Of a stretch of DNA of 64,000 nucleotides, positions 45,551-57,800 are shown piece after piece. A program made the translations under genes and the position numbers. Each line of letters starts with the position of its first letter. Within the stretch, counting starts at the first letter, position 1. Below the pieces are notes generated by a model. That model worked only from the letters and a program-made list of their open reading frames with translations, was not told where the DNA came from and did not search any database. This DNA comes from Punica granatum (lineage: Eukaryota > Streptophyta > Magnoliopsida > Myrtales > Lythraceae). Location: NCBI RefSeq assembly GCF_007655135.1, contig NC_045130.1, positions 3,038,001 through 3,102,000 on the forward strand, in the 5' to 3' direction.

Positions 45551-46888
45551 CGAAAGCTTTATTTCATTCGTTGTATTAATTAGCTACTAAGTCCAGTAAA
45601 TTGTTTGGGCAGTTGGGGTTCACGTATATGATGATCGAGAAGATCGGAAAGGATCCATTGAACATGTGCAGCATGATAATGACGCAAGTAGTTGTTGAGG
45701 ATGAGATTTGCCAATGTCATGACTTTTACGTACCGCGTCCGCCTTTATTGAAGTTGCTAATAGTGCAAAACAAAAGGCAATTTAATGTTATATGGGCTTT
45801 ATGGTTATTATTGGCTTCACATCGTAGATCGAGACCTGTAGAGTTACGTGATCTGAAGTCGGAGCTCGACCTTACCTGAGATTTAGGAGGGATTGGATGG
45901 TCAACGTGCGGCATATACTTATCGGGAAAATACCATGTTCATGTAACGGATCGAAAATTAGACCTAATTACTTCCCTTTGAAAATTATGGCATACAAAAT
46001 CCATTGGGCCTCGAGTGAAAAGGCCCTTGTGTGATAACTCGAGATATGCTTTGTTACTGCATAGACATGACATAATGATTTGTTAGGTGCAGATTGTTCT
46101 ATCAAATTAATAGTCCTCCTTGTAAAGTATATCCATTCGCAGGTCGAGATATATTTCGATCTTGAACTGCCCGAACCACTTGCGCATATATACTTAATGT
46201 CCGTCAGGCTCTGAGCTCGCGGTTGGTGAATCTCAATGCGAACTGGATCCAACTTAATGTGACCCATATCTTAGTTTAGTTTCAAATGCCAAAACAATGG
46301 AAGCTTCCATCTAAGCTGAACTTATAATTTAGTCAGAACAATATAAAAAACAAAATATATCCACTTTTCTGGGCCTGGATTAATTGGACTGGGCCAATTG
46401 CATTTTGACTGGGCCCTTTACTGGGCCTCGAATTAATTGGTCCGCATATCCACTTTTTTTTTTTTTATAATGGTGAAACAAAATATATATTTTTGAAATA
46501 CTAAAGAATGGTGGCAAAAGGAAAAAAATGGCATATTCGCAATCGCTTTCTCTAGTCCTTCACAGCTCGGACAGAAGAGAATATTCAAGTCTTATACTCG
46601 AGGATATTCCTTATGATTATGATCTTTACAGTTTGAGGGTGTTTCTGTTATTTCAAGAGAATGTAGGGGGTGATCAATGTCTTCAAACCAGAGAGTAAAT
46701 TGACAGAAGGGCAACTATATGCATACATACCATCATATGATAGGAATCTACTAACAATCGCAAAAAAATAAAAAATAAAAAAGTAATAGGATATTATTAA
46801 CTATGAAAAGATTCAGCAATAATTGATTGATGCATTTGAGACTATATGTATATCACGAAATTATATTTTCAGAATACCGAGAAAATTA

Positions 46889-47131
46889 GGAAAGTAGGCT
46901 TGTTTGGTTTTAGGATAGTATTTTAGAATCACAATTCTAACTTAACTCTACCCATTACAAAACAAAATAACTCATACAAAGTCAAAGAGTGGGCCCCATT
47001 TATACCACTTTTTTCAACAACAAAACAACATAATTCATACAAAGTCAAAGGGTGGGCCCCATTTATTCCACTCAAAATCAAAATCAAAATCTGATTTTAA
47101 AATTCTATTATGAAACCAAACGCAACCTAAG
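46889..47131. mobile_element. MITE-like element with GTTTGGTTT inverted ends
   Basis: The left end AGGCTTGTTTGGTTTTAGGA pairs with the right end read inward, AGGTTGCGTTTGGTTTCATA. The interior contains a duplicated GTCAAAGAGTGGGCCCCATTTAT / GTCAAAGGGTGGGCCCCATTTAT segment. There is no coding capacity. Confidence 0.55.
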
Positions 47132-47267
47132 TCTTTGTCAATTCCAAACACGAACAACTCTTTCTACAACTTTTTTTTTTAAGTTTGTGCTACTATTGGT
47201 TTTAGATATCTTGTGTTGCAGGTTGGTCGTTTTATATTGTGTTGCAAGTTGGTCGTTTTATCTTCTG

Positions 47268-47460
47268 CTACCAACGTGGGTTAGTTCAAGCGATTCGACG
47301 CTCGTTTCTCTTAAGTAAAATTTCGGGTTCGAATCCTTGTGAATGCATAAATTTATACTATGAGAGCTTTATCCCTTAATAAGCCAATCCGACTTATTAG
47401 ATTAGTCGGAACCCAATTGGATTTTCCTTATATCATGATTTATATCGAAAAATAAATTGT
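47268..47460 (+). mobile_element. tRNA-derived SINE-like sequence
   Basis: ACCAACGTGGGTTAGTTCAAGC forms the A-box region and GGGTTCGAATCC (47325-47336) is a good B box, followed by a non-tRNA body with TTAGATTAGTCGGAACCC. Target-site duplications were not resolved. Confidence 0.6.
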
Positions 47461-48534
47461 AAAAAACCAAAGTTAGTCAAATTTCTGTGCTACCACATCC
47501 TCAACAAAATTTAAATTGGAATTCACTTCCATTTGGATTTGGAGGTTTTTTAAAAGGAGCAAATTACAGAGACTAATTAGAGATCGTCATATCATTGTGT
47601 GTCTGGTCATTATCAAATCTCAGTGAAATTTCCAGTTAAATAATAAAAGCTTTATCATTTAATGAGGAACTTATTATTTTTAGATAAAATGGTCAATATT
47701 ATTTAAATACAATAGGACTTTTATTAAATAACAAAAACCTTTACTAAATAAAAAAAATTATTTTTTGGAGCATACTTTTTCGGTGAACTTGTTCAAAGCA
47801 TACTTAAAAATACACTTTTAAATATGCTTCAAATATCAGGCACACTCCTTAAAAATTAGCAAATTATAATTTTTCTTGGATTGACAAGAAACGATGCCTT
47901 CTTTATGTAGTGGATTGAGGCAGGTGGTTTTTTTTTTTTTTCATGCGGTGCCTTATAATAATACATCGGTAGGATTTTAATTAAGTGGGCATGCCACGCT
48001 ATCATTCAAAATCATTCAAAGTCTAAAAACCCATGATTAAATTGGCCTTCCGTTTCTTGTTTATCTGTCTTCCCAATTAAAAAAAATCTGTTTCTTCTCG
48101 CATATTCTTTTGATTGCCAAATCCCAGTTTAGGCTCCTTTTCCTCGCATATAGAGGCAAAAAAAAAAAAGAAGAAAAAAAGAAAAGCAAAAATGTTCCTG
48201 AACTTATTGTAGAGATCAATGCACCCCTAAAATATTAAGAAAATACTAATACATATAAGAGTTATATTTTAATATATTTTAATTTTTTCGATGAAATTAG
48301 TGGTGCTCTTACTATTAATATGACTATATGTTATGTTTTGATATGGTATTTCACACCTTTTCTTATCTTTAAATTCATTTAATACCTGTTTTTATAAATG
48401 AGCTGAATTACAAAAAAAGAAGAAGAAGCAAACGGGGTCAAAGTTAGATAGATGAAGCTGCGCACTTGGTCTTCAGTCATGAACTGAAAGCCAAATGAGT
48501 AGGTGACAAAATTTTAAAATATGGTAGGTGAAGA

Positions 48535-48535
<1 letters not shown>

Positions 48536-48568
<33 letters not shown>
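48536..48568. repeat. (TTA)n microsatellite
   Basis: Uninterrupted ATT/TTA trinucleotide tract. A shorter related tract is at about 48733-48752. Confidence 0.9.
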
Positions 48569-49278
48569 GTTGTTGTTTTTTTCTAAAAATGTTAAATTCT
48601 CCTAAAATGCATGTCTAATTATATTCACCATACTTACATATAATTAATAGTTTCTTGAATTTTGATGAAATTACTACTCGTTCCATCGTGAGCTGCTATG
48701 AAAATTAATTGAGAGGATATTTCAAAACTCTTATATTATTATTATTATTATCATTATTATGATGGGTGAATGATATATTCATATGTATTTAACTAATGTT
48801 TACATTTTGGCAGGGTTAATAAAGTAGGTGAGGATAAAGAATCAAAAAATAATTAAAATTGTTGACTTCTTCATTAATTTATCTACCCGGTTTGCCCCCA
48901 GCATTTGCCTAGTCTCCAATCCCACCTACCCCCGCCTCCCTCCCTTACCAGACACCTCCCTCCTCCCCTCCCCCTGACCTACCAAAAACATCTGTCAAAT
49001 GTAAAGCCTCTCTCTCTCTCAAGAAATGACCTGATCATTCGAAGGCGCGTCTTATAATTAAAATTCAGTCAGTATAATGTCGTGGTTGATTTGATTCGGG
49101 TGATTTCACCACAATCTTATTAAGTAGAATTGGTATTCGATTTTTATGAATAAAAATAATTGACGATTGGAACCTTTATTCCCTCGTAGGTCAATCTATT
49201 TCGAACTTAAATTAATTGAGATAATTTCAATTATAAAACATAAGACGAGAAAGGAAAAAAAAAATCATTCGGTAAATG

Positions 49279-49280
<2 letters not shown>

Positions 49281-49310
<30 letters not shown>
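49281..49310. repeat. (AT)15 microsatellite
   Basis: Fifteen perfect AT dinucleotides. Confidence 0.95.
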
Positions 49311-49313
<3 letters not shown>

Positions 49314-49996
49314 TGTGTAGTGTGGATGCGAGTGTCTTCGTGGCATTTGTCTAGCTAATGAAACTTGGATGGTGAGAGATTTGGAGTACCTATTCCCTTT
49401 TTCAGGCCATAAAAGATATATCAACACTTAATCGGTTGCACAGTACGTCAATTAATCTATTGCATTGTACCACTATCTTTGTACAAAATACTAATTTCCG
49501 TGAAAATTTGTTATAGCTTGACCTTCGAAAGGCATATAGTGTGCCTTCATTTTCGTTTGATGGTTAGATTATACGTAGTCTGAGCTTTGGACAATTATGT
49601 TATGTCACTCTGGTGGGATTTGAATCAATTATTGCAAGTCTATAAGTTCGAATTTAGATCACTGTTAACCGTAGCAGTGATCCGTAAAGTGAACTCGAAT
49701 GTTCAATCGGTCATTGCCACCTTGATCCCCAGCGCCTCGATCTTGATGTTGATAATATTCTTGGCACAATTAGATCGAATTGTCGCATGAAATCTCGTGA
49801 GCACAACGAACACGTCATATATTATAAGATATATATAAGGTAAAAGCGTTTCTTTTTTCTTTTTATTGGAATCAAGGAGGAAAAAAAAGATAATAAGAGG
49901 TTCGTTAGGCAGATTACTAATGATTTATTACTATGTACTATATGCTATATAAAATTTATTGTCATGTGAAATAATTAAGCTGCTAATTTCACCCAA

Positions 49997-50003
49997 ACCT
50001 AAC
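49997..50003 (+). promoter_or_regulatory. AC-type MYB motif upstream of DAHP synthase
   Basis: ACCTAAC fits the ACC(A/T)A(A/C)(T/C) pattern bound by secondary-wall and phenylpropanoid R2R3-MYB proteins. It lies in the stretch CACCCAAACCTAACC, about 20 bases upstream of the TATA box of the DAHP synthase gene. Function is inferred. Confidence 0.4.
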
Positions 50004-50021
50004 CATAATATCTCATGGGCT

Positions 50022-50030
50022 TGTATATAT
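50022..50030 (+). promoter_or_regulatory. TATA box of the DAHP synthase gene
   Basis: TGTATATATAG region about 120 bases upstream of the ATG, followed by a CT-rich leader (CTCTCTCCCCTCC). Confidence 0.65.
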
Positions 50031-50150
50031 AGCCATCTCTCTCCCCTCCATTTCTCTCTCAGGGAACAAACACTTCCCAATCTCACCAATCCCTCTGCTT
50101 TTTGTTGTCTCTCTGTCGTGCCCTCCCCTTCACATTAGACGACTACGACA

Positions 50151-53100
50151 ATGGCCGTTTCTCACAGCAGCGCCTCCTCCTCCACCTTCCTACCCTCCAA
50201 ATCCCTCGCCCAGCAGCCCCGCCTGGCCCCCGCCAGGCCCAGATCGCTCTCTGTCGTAGCCGTCCACGCCGCCGACAAGCCGTCCAAGCAGGCTGCTGCA
50301 GCCCTGTCGGCTGCGGCCCCCCCGGCGAAGACCGCCGAGAATGCGGTCGGGGGTAAGTGGAGCGTCGACAGCTGGAGGGGGAAGAAGGCCCTGCAGCTGC
50401 CCGAATACCCCGACAAGGCCGAGCTGGAGTCGGTTCTGAAGACGCTGGAGGACTTTCCCCCGATCGTTTTCGCCGGGGAGGCCCGCAGCCTCGAGGAGCG
50501 GCTGGCAGAGGCAGCCACCGGGAACGCCTTCCTCCTGCAGGGCGGCGACTGCGCCGAGAGCTTCAAGGAGTTCAATGCCAACAACATCAGGGACACCTTC
50601 AGGATCCTCCTCCAGATGGGGGTGGTCCTCATGTTCGGCGGGCAAATGCCCGTTATCAAGGTCAGATTTTTTATTTGAAATTTAATTTACCGCCTTTGAA
50701 TTATCTGAGAAACTGATCTTAAAGTAGAAGCTATGGCGGCTGCATGATTGCTTGGGGAGAACTCGTCGTTTTCCTAATAAATTTTCAAACAGAAGAATTT
50801 CCAGTTTTCTGCTGATAACATGTTCTGGGAAACTGGAAATAGGGGAGCTATCATGCAGAGTTTCCCCGAATTGTTTGATGGGTTTGTTATTGTTACTGTT
50901 TGGTGTAAATGTCTAGTTTTGATCCAACCGAGTTTTTTGAATATGCGGAAACCATCATATAGGTGGGAAGGATGGCTGGTCAATTTGCGAAACCGAGATC
51001 AGAGCCGTTAGAGGAGAAGAACGGTGTGAAGCTCCCCAGCTACAGAGGTGACAATGTGAACGGGGATGCCTTCGAGGAGAAGTCCAGGATCCCCGACCCC
51101 CAGAGGATGATTCGGGCCTACTGCCAGTCCGCTGCCACCTTGAATCTCTTGCGGGCTTTCGCCACCGGTGGTTATGCTGCTATGCAGAGGGTGACACAGT
51201 GGAATTTGGATTTCACTGAGCACAGTGAACAGGGAGACAGGTGAAAACTTCTTTTTCCCCTTCATCCATTTAATATTCAGCTGACTTCTGTTTTAAATTT
51301 TGTAGAAAAAATTCCCGATCGTCAATTTTTTGTTAGAAATAAAGTTCTGATGATGCAATATAGAAGATGGATGTGCACAGTCTGTTTGTTAAAATACAAG
51401 CCGAAAGATTTAATTTTGGTTTCTTAATGCTGGTATAGATATTGGCTGTGATAAAAATCTGAGTGCAAGATTCACAGGAGCTAGTAAAGTTGTTCATTTC
51501 GGCCTCTTTTATTGAGTCGTCTCTATTTCATCTGCTTGCTCTTCATCCAAATGGGCCACCATAATTTGTCTCAGAACGTGCTGATTGCTGACCATCATTA
51601 TTTGTGACGTATCAGGTACCGGGAGCTTGCTCACAGGGTTGACGAGGCCCTTGGGTTTATGACTGCTGCTGGTCTCACAGTGGACCATCCCATAATGCAA
51701 ACTACTGAGTTCTGGACTTCCCATGAATGCTTGCTTCTGCCCTACGAGCAGGCACTCACTAGAATGGATTCGACATCAGGCCTTTACTATGACTGCTCGG
51801 CCCACATGCTCTGGGCTGGTGAGCGCACCAGGCAATTAGATGGGGCGCATGTTGAGTTCTTAAGAGGAGTTGCTAACCCTCTTGGGATTAAGGTGGCTTG
51901 CTTCTCTCTCTTCTATTCTGAGTTGAACCAGATTTACTTCATCTAGTGAGATTAAATTTTTAAGAAGTTATTCTGAAAGGTTAAAGTGTTGAAATTGGAA
52001 TAGGATTCAACTGATGATATTTGTTTCAACTTAATAGCCTAACCCTAAGCAGTATTATGCAAACAAAATATTTTAGGTGAAACAACACCGTAAAAAGCAT
52101 GGGAAAGACCAAAGTTCTTATGTAACAGCGTCTTGGCAGAAGGTTATTATCTAGCTGCAACGTGAACCTAAAGTATTGCCGGTGATGTTCTGCAGGTGAG
52201 TGATAAGATGAACCCAGGTGAGCTAGTTAAGCTCATTGAGATTTTGAACCCTCAGAACAAGCCCGGGAGGATCACAATAATTACAAGAATGGGAGCTGAG
52301 AACATGAGAGTGAAGCTCCCCCATCTCATTAGGGCTGTTCGCAGGGCAGGGCAGATTGTCACATGGGTCAGCGATCCTATGCATGGCAACACCATTAAGG
52401 CTCCATGTGGTCTCAAGACTCGTCCCTTCGATGCCATCAGAGTATGCTACTATAATTTGATATTCTCTACAGTCTATCATGCTCATTCATTCATTCTACC
52501 GTGTTTATTGACAATAGTCAGGAGTTACGTAAAACATGATCATAAATGGACGTTCATTACGTAATATTAATGTACGTTCATTATGTAAAACATGATCATA
52601 AATAAACATGTGGCATTAGCATGGCCTGGAAAATTTTCTTTCCGTTTTCTAGAGTTGCCTCAATAGTTTATCATCTGCTAAGATCGGTTAGCATTTTTAA
52701 TTTCGTTAATTGATAAAGCTCAAAAGTGTTGGGTGGGTAAGTGAAATGTGGGATGAAGTAGGTTGGAACAACCCAAACATCTTAATCATGAGATTAGGTG
52801 CAGCAAACTCGGTCTTAAAGATTCATTGAGCATAAAACCAGATTTTCTCGAGCAAGAAATGGCTTTAGTAGGTAGGTAAGGTAGTTGGACATCTCTTTTG
52901 CTGAGCTGGGCTTAGACCCTCTTGAGCTATATATGAATTAATATAGGAGCTCCCCATCTATATTAGTATAATTTGGAGACCGGTTCTCATCGAAGATGTG
53001 GGATCTAGAGCAACTACTACGAGGATTTATGAGTCTCAATTCATCATTTATTTTTCGTGGGAGGTCGAGTAGGTCCAATATGTTGACTGTAGAGTTCAAA

Positions 53101-53580
53101 ACCTGTTCATGATAAGAAATTGGCTAATGATCCATTAATATAGCTTAAGCTATCGATTCAACGTTCATCTTGAACTCGTCCATCTATCACGTCTGTTATC
53201 GGGCCAACTTCGTGCGTGCGCTTTCGGGGAGAATGGTGAAAGACTAGTGGCTATTAATATTTTCATAACTTGGCGTGTGTGCTTGTTGTGTTGAACAGGC
53301 TGAAGTGAGAGCGTTCTTCGACGTGCATGATCAAGAAGGCTCCAACCCGGGAGGGGTCCACCTAGAGATGACGGGACAGAACGTGACGGAGTGCATCGGT
53401 GGGTCCCGCACGGTGACGTTCGATGACCTGAGCTCGCGCTACCACACCCACTGCGACCCCAGGCTCAACGCCTCGCAGTCGCTCGAACTAGCCTTCATCA
53501 TCGCCGAGCGCCTCAGGAAGCGGAGGATCAGATCCCAGAGCCCTCTCTCTTCTTCACCTTCTCCTTCATTGGGGCTCTGA
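50151..53580 (+). CDS. DHS: Plastid class II 3-deoxy-D-arabino-heptulosonate 7-phosphate synthase (5 exons, 530 aa)
   Basis: It condenses phosphoenolpyruvate and erythrose 4-phosphate to DAHP, the first step of the shikimate pathway, in the plastid. Exons are 50151-50660, 50963-51240, 51616-51892, 52196-52441 and 53299-53580; all junctions are GT/AG and keep frame. Residues 1 to about 60 are rich in Ser, Ala and Pro with few acids, as in a chloroplast transit peptide. Landmarks of the class II enzyme are QGGDCAESF with metal-binding Cys134, [18 protein letters not shown] across the exon 1/2 junction, the [10 protein letters not shown] and [18 protein letters not shown] regions in exon 3, [12 protein letters not shown] and VSDPMHGNT in exon 4, and [20 protein letters not shown] with TECIGG in exon 5. 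Length is normal for plants. The long antisense open frames opposite exon 1 are composition artefacts. Confidence 0.96.
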
Positions 53581-53589
53581 AATTAAATA

Positions 53590-54800
53590 TAAATTGTTCT
53601 TTTTTAAAACAAAAATCAAGAAGATTTGGGACTTTATTATTCAGTGGATGTATTAGTATTGCACTTTTGGTTAATTCATGTTCATGCAATGTATTTTGTG
53701 TATACCCGAGTGAAAGTGATGGTTTGGAAGGAGAAATGAGGAATAAAGAGAGAACAAGGAGAATTCATTTTAAAAAGTGCGCTTTTCTTTATTAATTATT
53801 ATTGGTATATTACATTTCGTACTAATTTCCTATCTTTTAATTTCATGTTAAATTTCTCGATGCAGTATTTGCGGCCACTTTCCAAATTCAATTCCTTTAC
53901 GTAAAACATCTTGTATTCGACTTTCGATCATTGGAATGTTGCACTTGCACCATATTAGGTTCACCGTTCATGGACCTTACCTGTCTTATAATTTGAAGAA
54001 CAATAAGAATGACTGAAATAGTCAATTATTATAATTTCATTATTTGTGTGTAAATTATTATGCGATGAAAATGCAGTTTAATTACATGGACCCACTCGGT
54101 GCATCACGTTCACGCCTTTTTTAAGATTAAGAGTAAATTGCATCGGTGGTCCAAAATATTTTACAAATGTTTCATGATGGTTCAAAAAGTTTTTTTCGCT
54201 ACATGATGATGCAAAATATTTTAAAGTTGTTTCATGATGGTACAAACCATCAACTCGAGCTGACGCCGTTAACATTTTGCTGACGTGGCGCGTCCTATGT
54301 GTTACTTTTGTTACGTGAAACCAATCATAGTGCGTCACGTCATATAAAACAAAATAAAATTTTAAAAAGTCTAAAAAAATACAAAAAAATAAGGATGTTG
54401 ATGTGGGACCCACATTTGACTGATCTGGCCTGGGTCTGCCTCATATGCACGTGCACCGGGTCCATGCACGAAGTTCGTATTCCGTTTACGCGGAGAAGAA
54501 GATAGAACCTGGGCCGTTTTACACGGAAATCGGATTATACGCCGAGACCATTCCATTTATCCTCCGACTCGAGATAATCGTGTCATTCCTCTCCAGGTGG
54601 CACTCGTGTAATTAAAAGGAAAACTGAGGCTTTTACTTTGTTCTGAGAGAGTTCGGAATATTGAGTCGAAGCACTCCCCACTACGATATTTTGTCCGACA
54701 ACCCGCGTCGTCCTTCCGAAGCGTGATCCTTCCTGCTAAGAAAGGCGGGGCCTGCAAAGTAAACGTATATATATTTGGGAAGGCAGAACTCGAATCAGTT
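53590..54800. other. Intergenic between DAHP synthase and the F-box/JmjC gene
   Basis: 54125-54420 is a repeat-like segment with duplicated words (TTTCATGATGGTTCAAAAAG / TTTCATGATGGTACAAACC and two CAAAATATTTTA copies) and a run AAATACAAAAAAATAAGG. It looks like part of a dispersed element, but no ends were resolved. The stretch 54560-54800 is the likely promoter and leader of the next gene, with a TATATATAT run at 54766-54774. No gene was seen. Confidence 0.45.
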
Positions 54801-54817
54801 CTCTGCTTTCGATTTCG

Positions 54818-57800
54818 ATGATGGCGAATCTTCAACCGGGTGCACCCTTCGAGTACAGGGATCGCCGGCACGACGCCCTCGGCGAGCTCACGGTGCTTCC
54901 CGACGAGATCATCTGCTCGATCCTCGAGAATCTCGCTCCTCGTGACGTTGGTCGTCTCTCTTGCGTCAGCAGGTCAACCTCTCTCCCTCTTCTTCCTCTG
55001 TCTCTCTCTCTCTCTCGATTGCTCCTACGATTGGTTCGGTTGTGAATCATGTGTTTTGATTGGAATACATCTGAGAATTTAACGGGATGTTCCTGATTTG
55101 ATGTGCTCTAAGTCCATTGAGCTCATTCCATTTGCCGATTAACGTTCATTGGGTAGATGGACGTATGCCCAGTTTCAGCTCAACTAGTTAGTCGTTCTGT
55201 TTTGCTGTTACGGCCCGAAGTAGATGGCATCGTAAGGTTTTGGAATGCAGATCTAAGGTCGAAGTTCGTTTGTGGCGGAGGTAGGAGCCTCGTAGCTTGT
55301 CGTTTCTTAGCAATGAATTAGAGATGCTGCAGCGGAGTTTCTATGAGAATGACCGAACCATAGGTTCTGCTGTGGTTTGATTGCATCTGCTCGAGAAGAT
55401 TTCACGTAATTGTATTGAAACTATGTCGATATTTTACAATATAATTATTATTATATAATTGATTCCGAAGTATAAAAGCACGTTTTTATTTTAATTTATG
55501 CTTCAAGGTACAAATTGAATACTTCCTGGTACTATTCTCATCATTGCTAAACTACATGAGCTTAAAAACTCCCTTCCTGGAAATTTAAGTATCAACGTTT
55601 GTAAGAGTTCTGCTTTTAGTCGTGCTGGATACATATATATATATATATGTATGTATGTACATATATATATATTTGGATAATTATTCATGCTGGATATTGC
55701 TTGACTACAACTAAAACCCATCACAGAAGTTAATTTCAGAAGCCAGCCAGACACACTTCAAGTCATGCAAGTAGCTTGTGAGAACTGCATGTAGGATAAT
55801 CCTACATGCTTCCGTGAGTAAAGTCAGCGTTATGCTGAAATTCAGGGTCTATTTTCCCAGTTGAATAACTGCATCTTGCGTCAAGGCTAGCTTTCCATAC
55901 TGTTCCTGCTAACAGCACGCAAGTCATTGCATTATTACTGGCAGTTGTGACAAACTATTGAAAGTAACGATTGTTATTATAAGTAGGCTCTGCGTGCTGC
56001 TTTTATGTGAACTAGACTGTATTATCACTGATGTGTTTTATGATGCCTCAAAATGCAGTGTGATGTACATACTGTGCAATGAGGAACCACTCTGGATGAG
56101 TGTGTGTCTGAAGCTGGCACATGGTGAGCTTAGGTATAGGGGATCCTGGAAGAAAACAGCACTCTACCTGTACGATTTTAAGATCTGATGCCCATTAATA
56201 GTTCTCATAAGATTGTATAGATCAATGCATCAATATGCAGTTTGCAACCTCTTATCTTGCCATTTCTCGATGCAGAGAAAATGTTCCAGTGAATTATATT
56301 GAATCAGACCGAAGCCCACTACATTTTGATGGTAAGGCAAAGTTCCTTCAATGTCAATATTCAAAGAGTCTCTGGCTTTCCTAATGTTCGTCAAGTAGTT
56401 ATAATATTATGTGTCAATTCTTGTTTAAAATGTTGAAGTGCCACTATTTTCTTGTAGGATTCAATTCGTTGTTCTTGTACAGAAGATTGTACAGATGCCA
56501 CACCACATTGGATGGGTTCTCTATGGATAGTGGAAATGTGGAGAGAAAGGATGGCATATCTTTGGAAGAGTTTAATTGTGATTATGATGTGAAAAAGCCG
56601 GTAAGTTATATTTCAATGCTGGACCATGTGTTTGATTTATAAATAGTGGGTACATTAAGTACTTCTCTCTTTGTACGATGGTGTCTGTGCATTTATTGGA
56701 TCCTTTTTTTAATATTCACCGACTTATCTTCATGTATATGCATCTATGCCTTATGTGTATTATACATGTCAATTTTCCTTATCTAGCATTGGGAATATAT
56801 AGGTTCTCCTGTTGTGTATTTAGATGCATCCTTTTTTTTTTTATTAACAGACCTTCTTTTGTGAATTATTTTTTTCTTTTCATAGTAACAGCAGAGCTTT
56901 TGGATGAATATGCCGTGAAGATGACTTTCTACAAAGACTAATGCTTTAGGGAATTGAAGTTAGTTTTAAGCAATTTGAGGTCAAATTGATCTCCTTTATT
57001 TATTTATTTATTTATTATTTTTTTTTATGGTCCTTTAAAAATAATAACGGTCTTTACTGGCAAATGGCTGAATTCTTATTTCCTCTCCAGCGGGTAATCA
57101 AGTGGAACAATTTGAATAGAAGAGAAGTTTTGTCTAGTACTAGGGATAATTACATGATAATGTCTCATGGCGATTAATCATATTGTCAATGTCGTAATAG
57201 TTTTTCAACAGGTTAGCTGTAATATCTTTCATTGTGGTCTCACCAGGTCATTCTTAATATCTTTCACCATGTTCTTCAAGTTTTATGCCTCATCTACTGA
57301 TATAATTTGGCTTGGTTTATTGATGGTGTTGAGATCATTTGCATCTGTCTCTAACATGTGTAATTTCTGGAGAGACTACAGTCTACAGTTAAAGCTGCTA
57401 CCCATATCTCTGCTGTGAACCATAATTATAGTAGGAGTTCATGGAGCATATATCAGCTATTATGGACTTGAAAATTTTCAAGCAGGTCTAGGACAATCTT
57501 TATATGTATTTTAATTGAAAGCTCGTTATCAATTTGCAGGTACTACTTGATGGGCTGGCCAATGCTTGGCCAGCAAGAACTTCTTGGACCATTGATAAGC
57601 TATTGCTGAACCATGGTAACAAGGCATTCAGAATATCTCAAAAGAGTGCGCAGAAAATCTCGATGAAACTCAAGGATTATGTTACATACATGAACATTCA
57701 ACATGATGAGGATCCTCTATATATATTTGAGGATAAGGTGGTTTTCCTTTTCTTAGTTCTCTCCCTTCCTAGGTTCTCTCAAATATTGGACTTAATTCCA

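Larger units (their letters stand above)
44150..49980. other. Gene-poor intergenic region
   Basis: No gene could be supported in almost 6 kb. It holds SINE-like fragments (45155-45310, 45435-45550, 47268-47460), a MITE-like element (46889-47131), microsatellites (TTA at 48536-48568; AT at 49281-49310), and a near-perfect duplication of the words TGTTGCAGGTTGGTCGTTTTAT / TGTTGCAAGTTGGTCGTTTTAT at about 47214-47261. The remainder is AT-rich. Confidence 0.5.

Noticed and set aside
48536..49310. Trinucleotide and dinucleotide arrays considered as structured repeats or CRISPR-like
   Set aside because: Simple microsatellites without spacers.
50162..50659. Minus-strand open frames opposite DAHP synthase exon 1
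   Set aside because: Composition artefact; exon 1 on the plus strand encodes clear class II DAHP synthase motifs.
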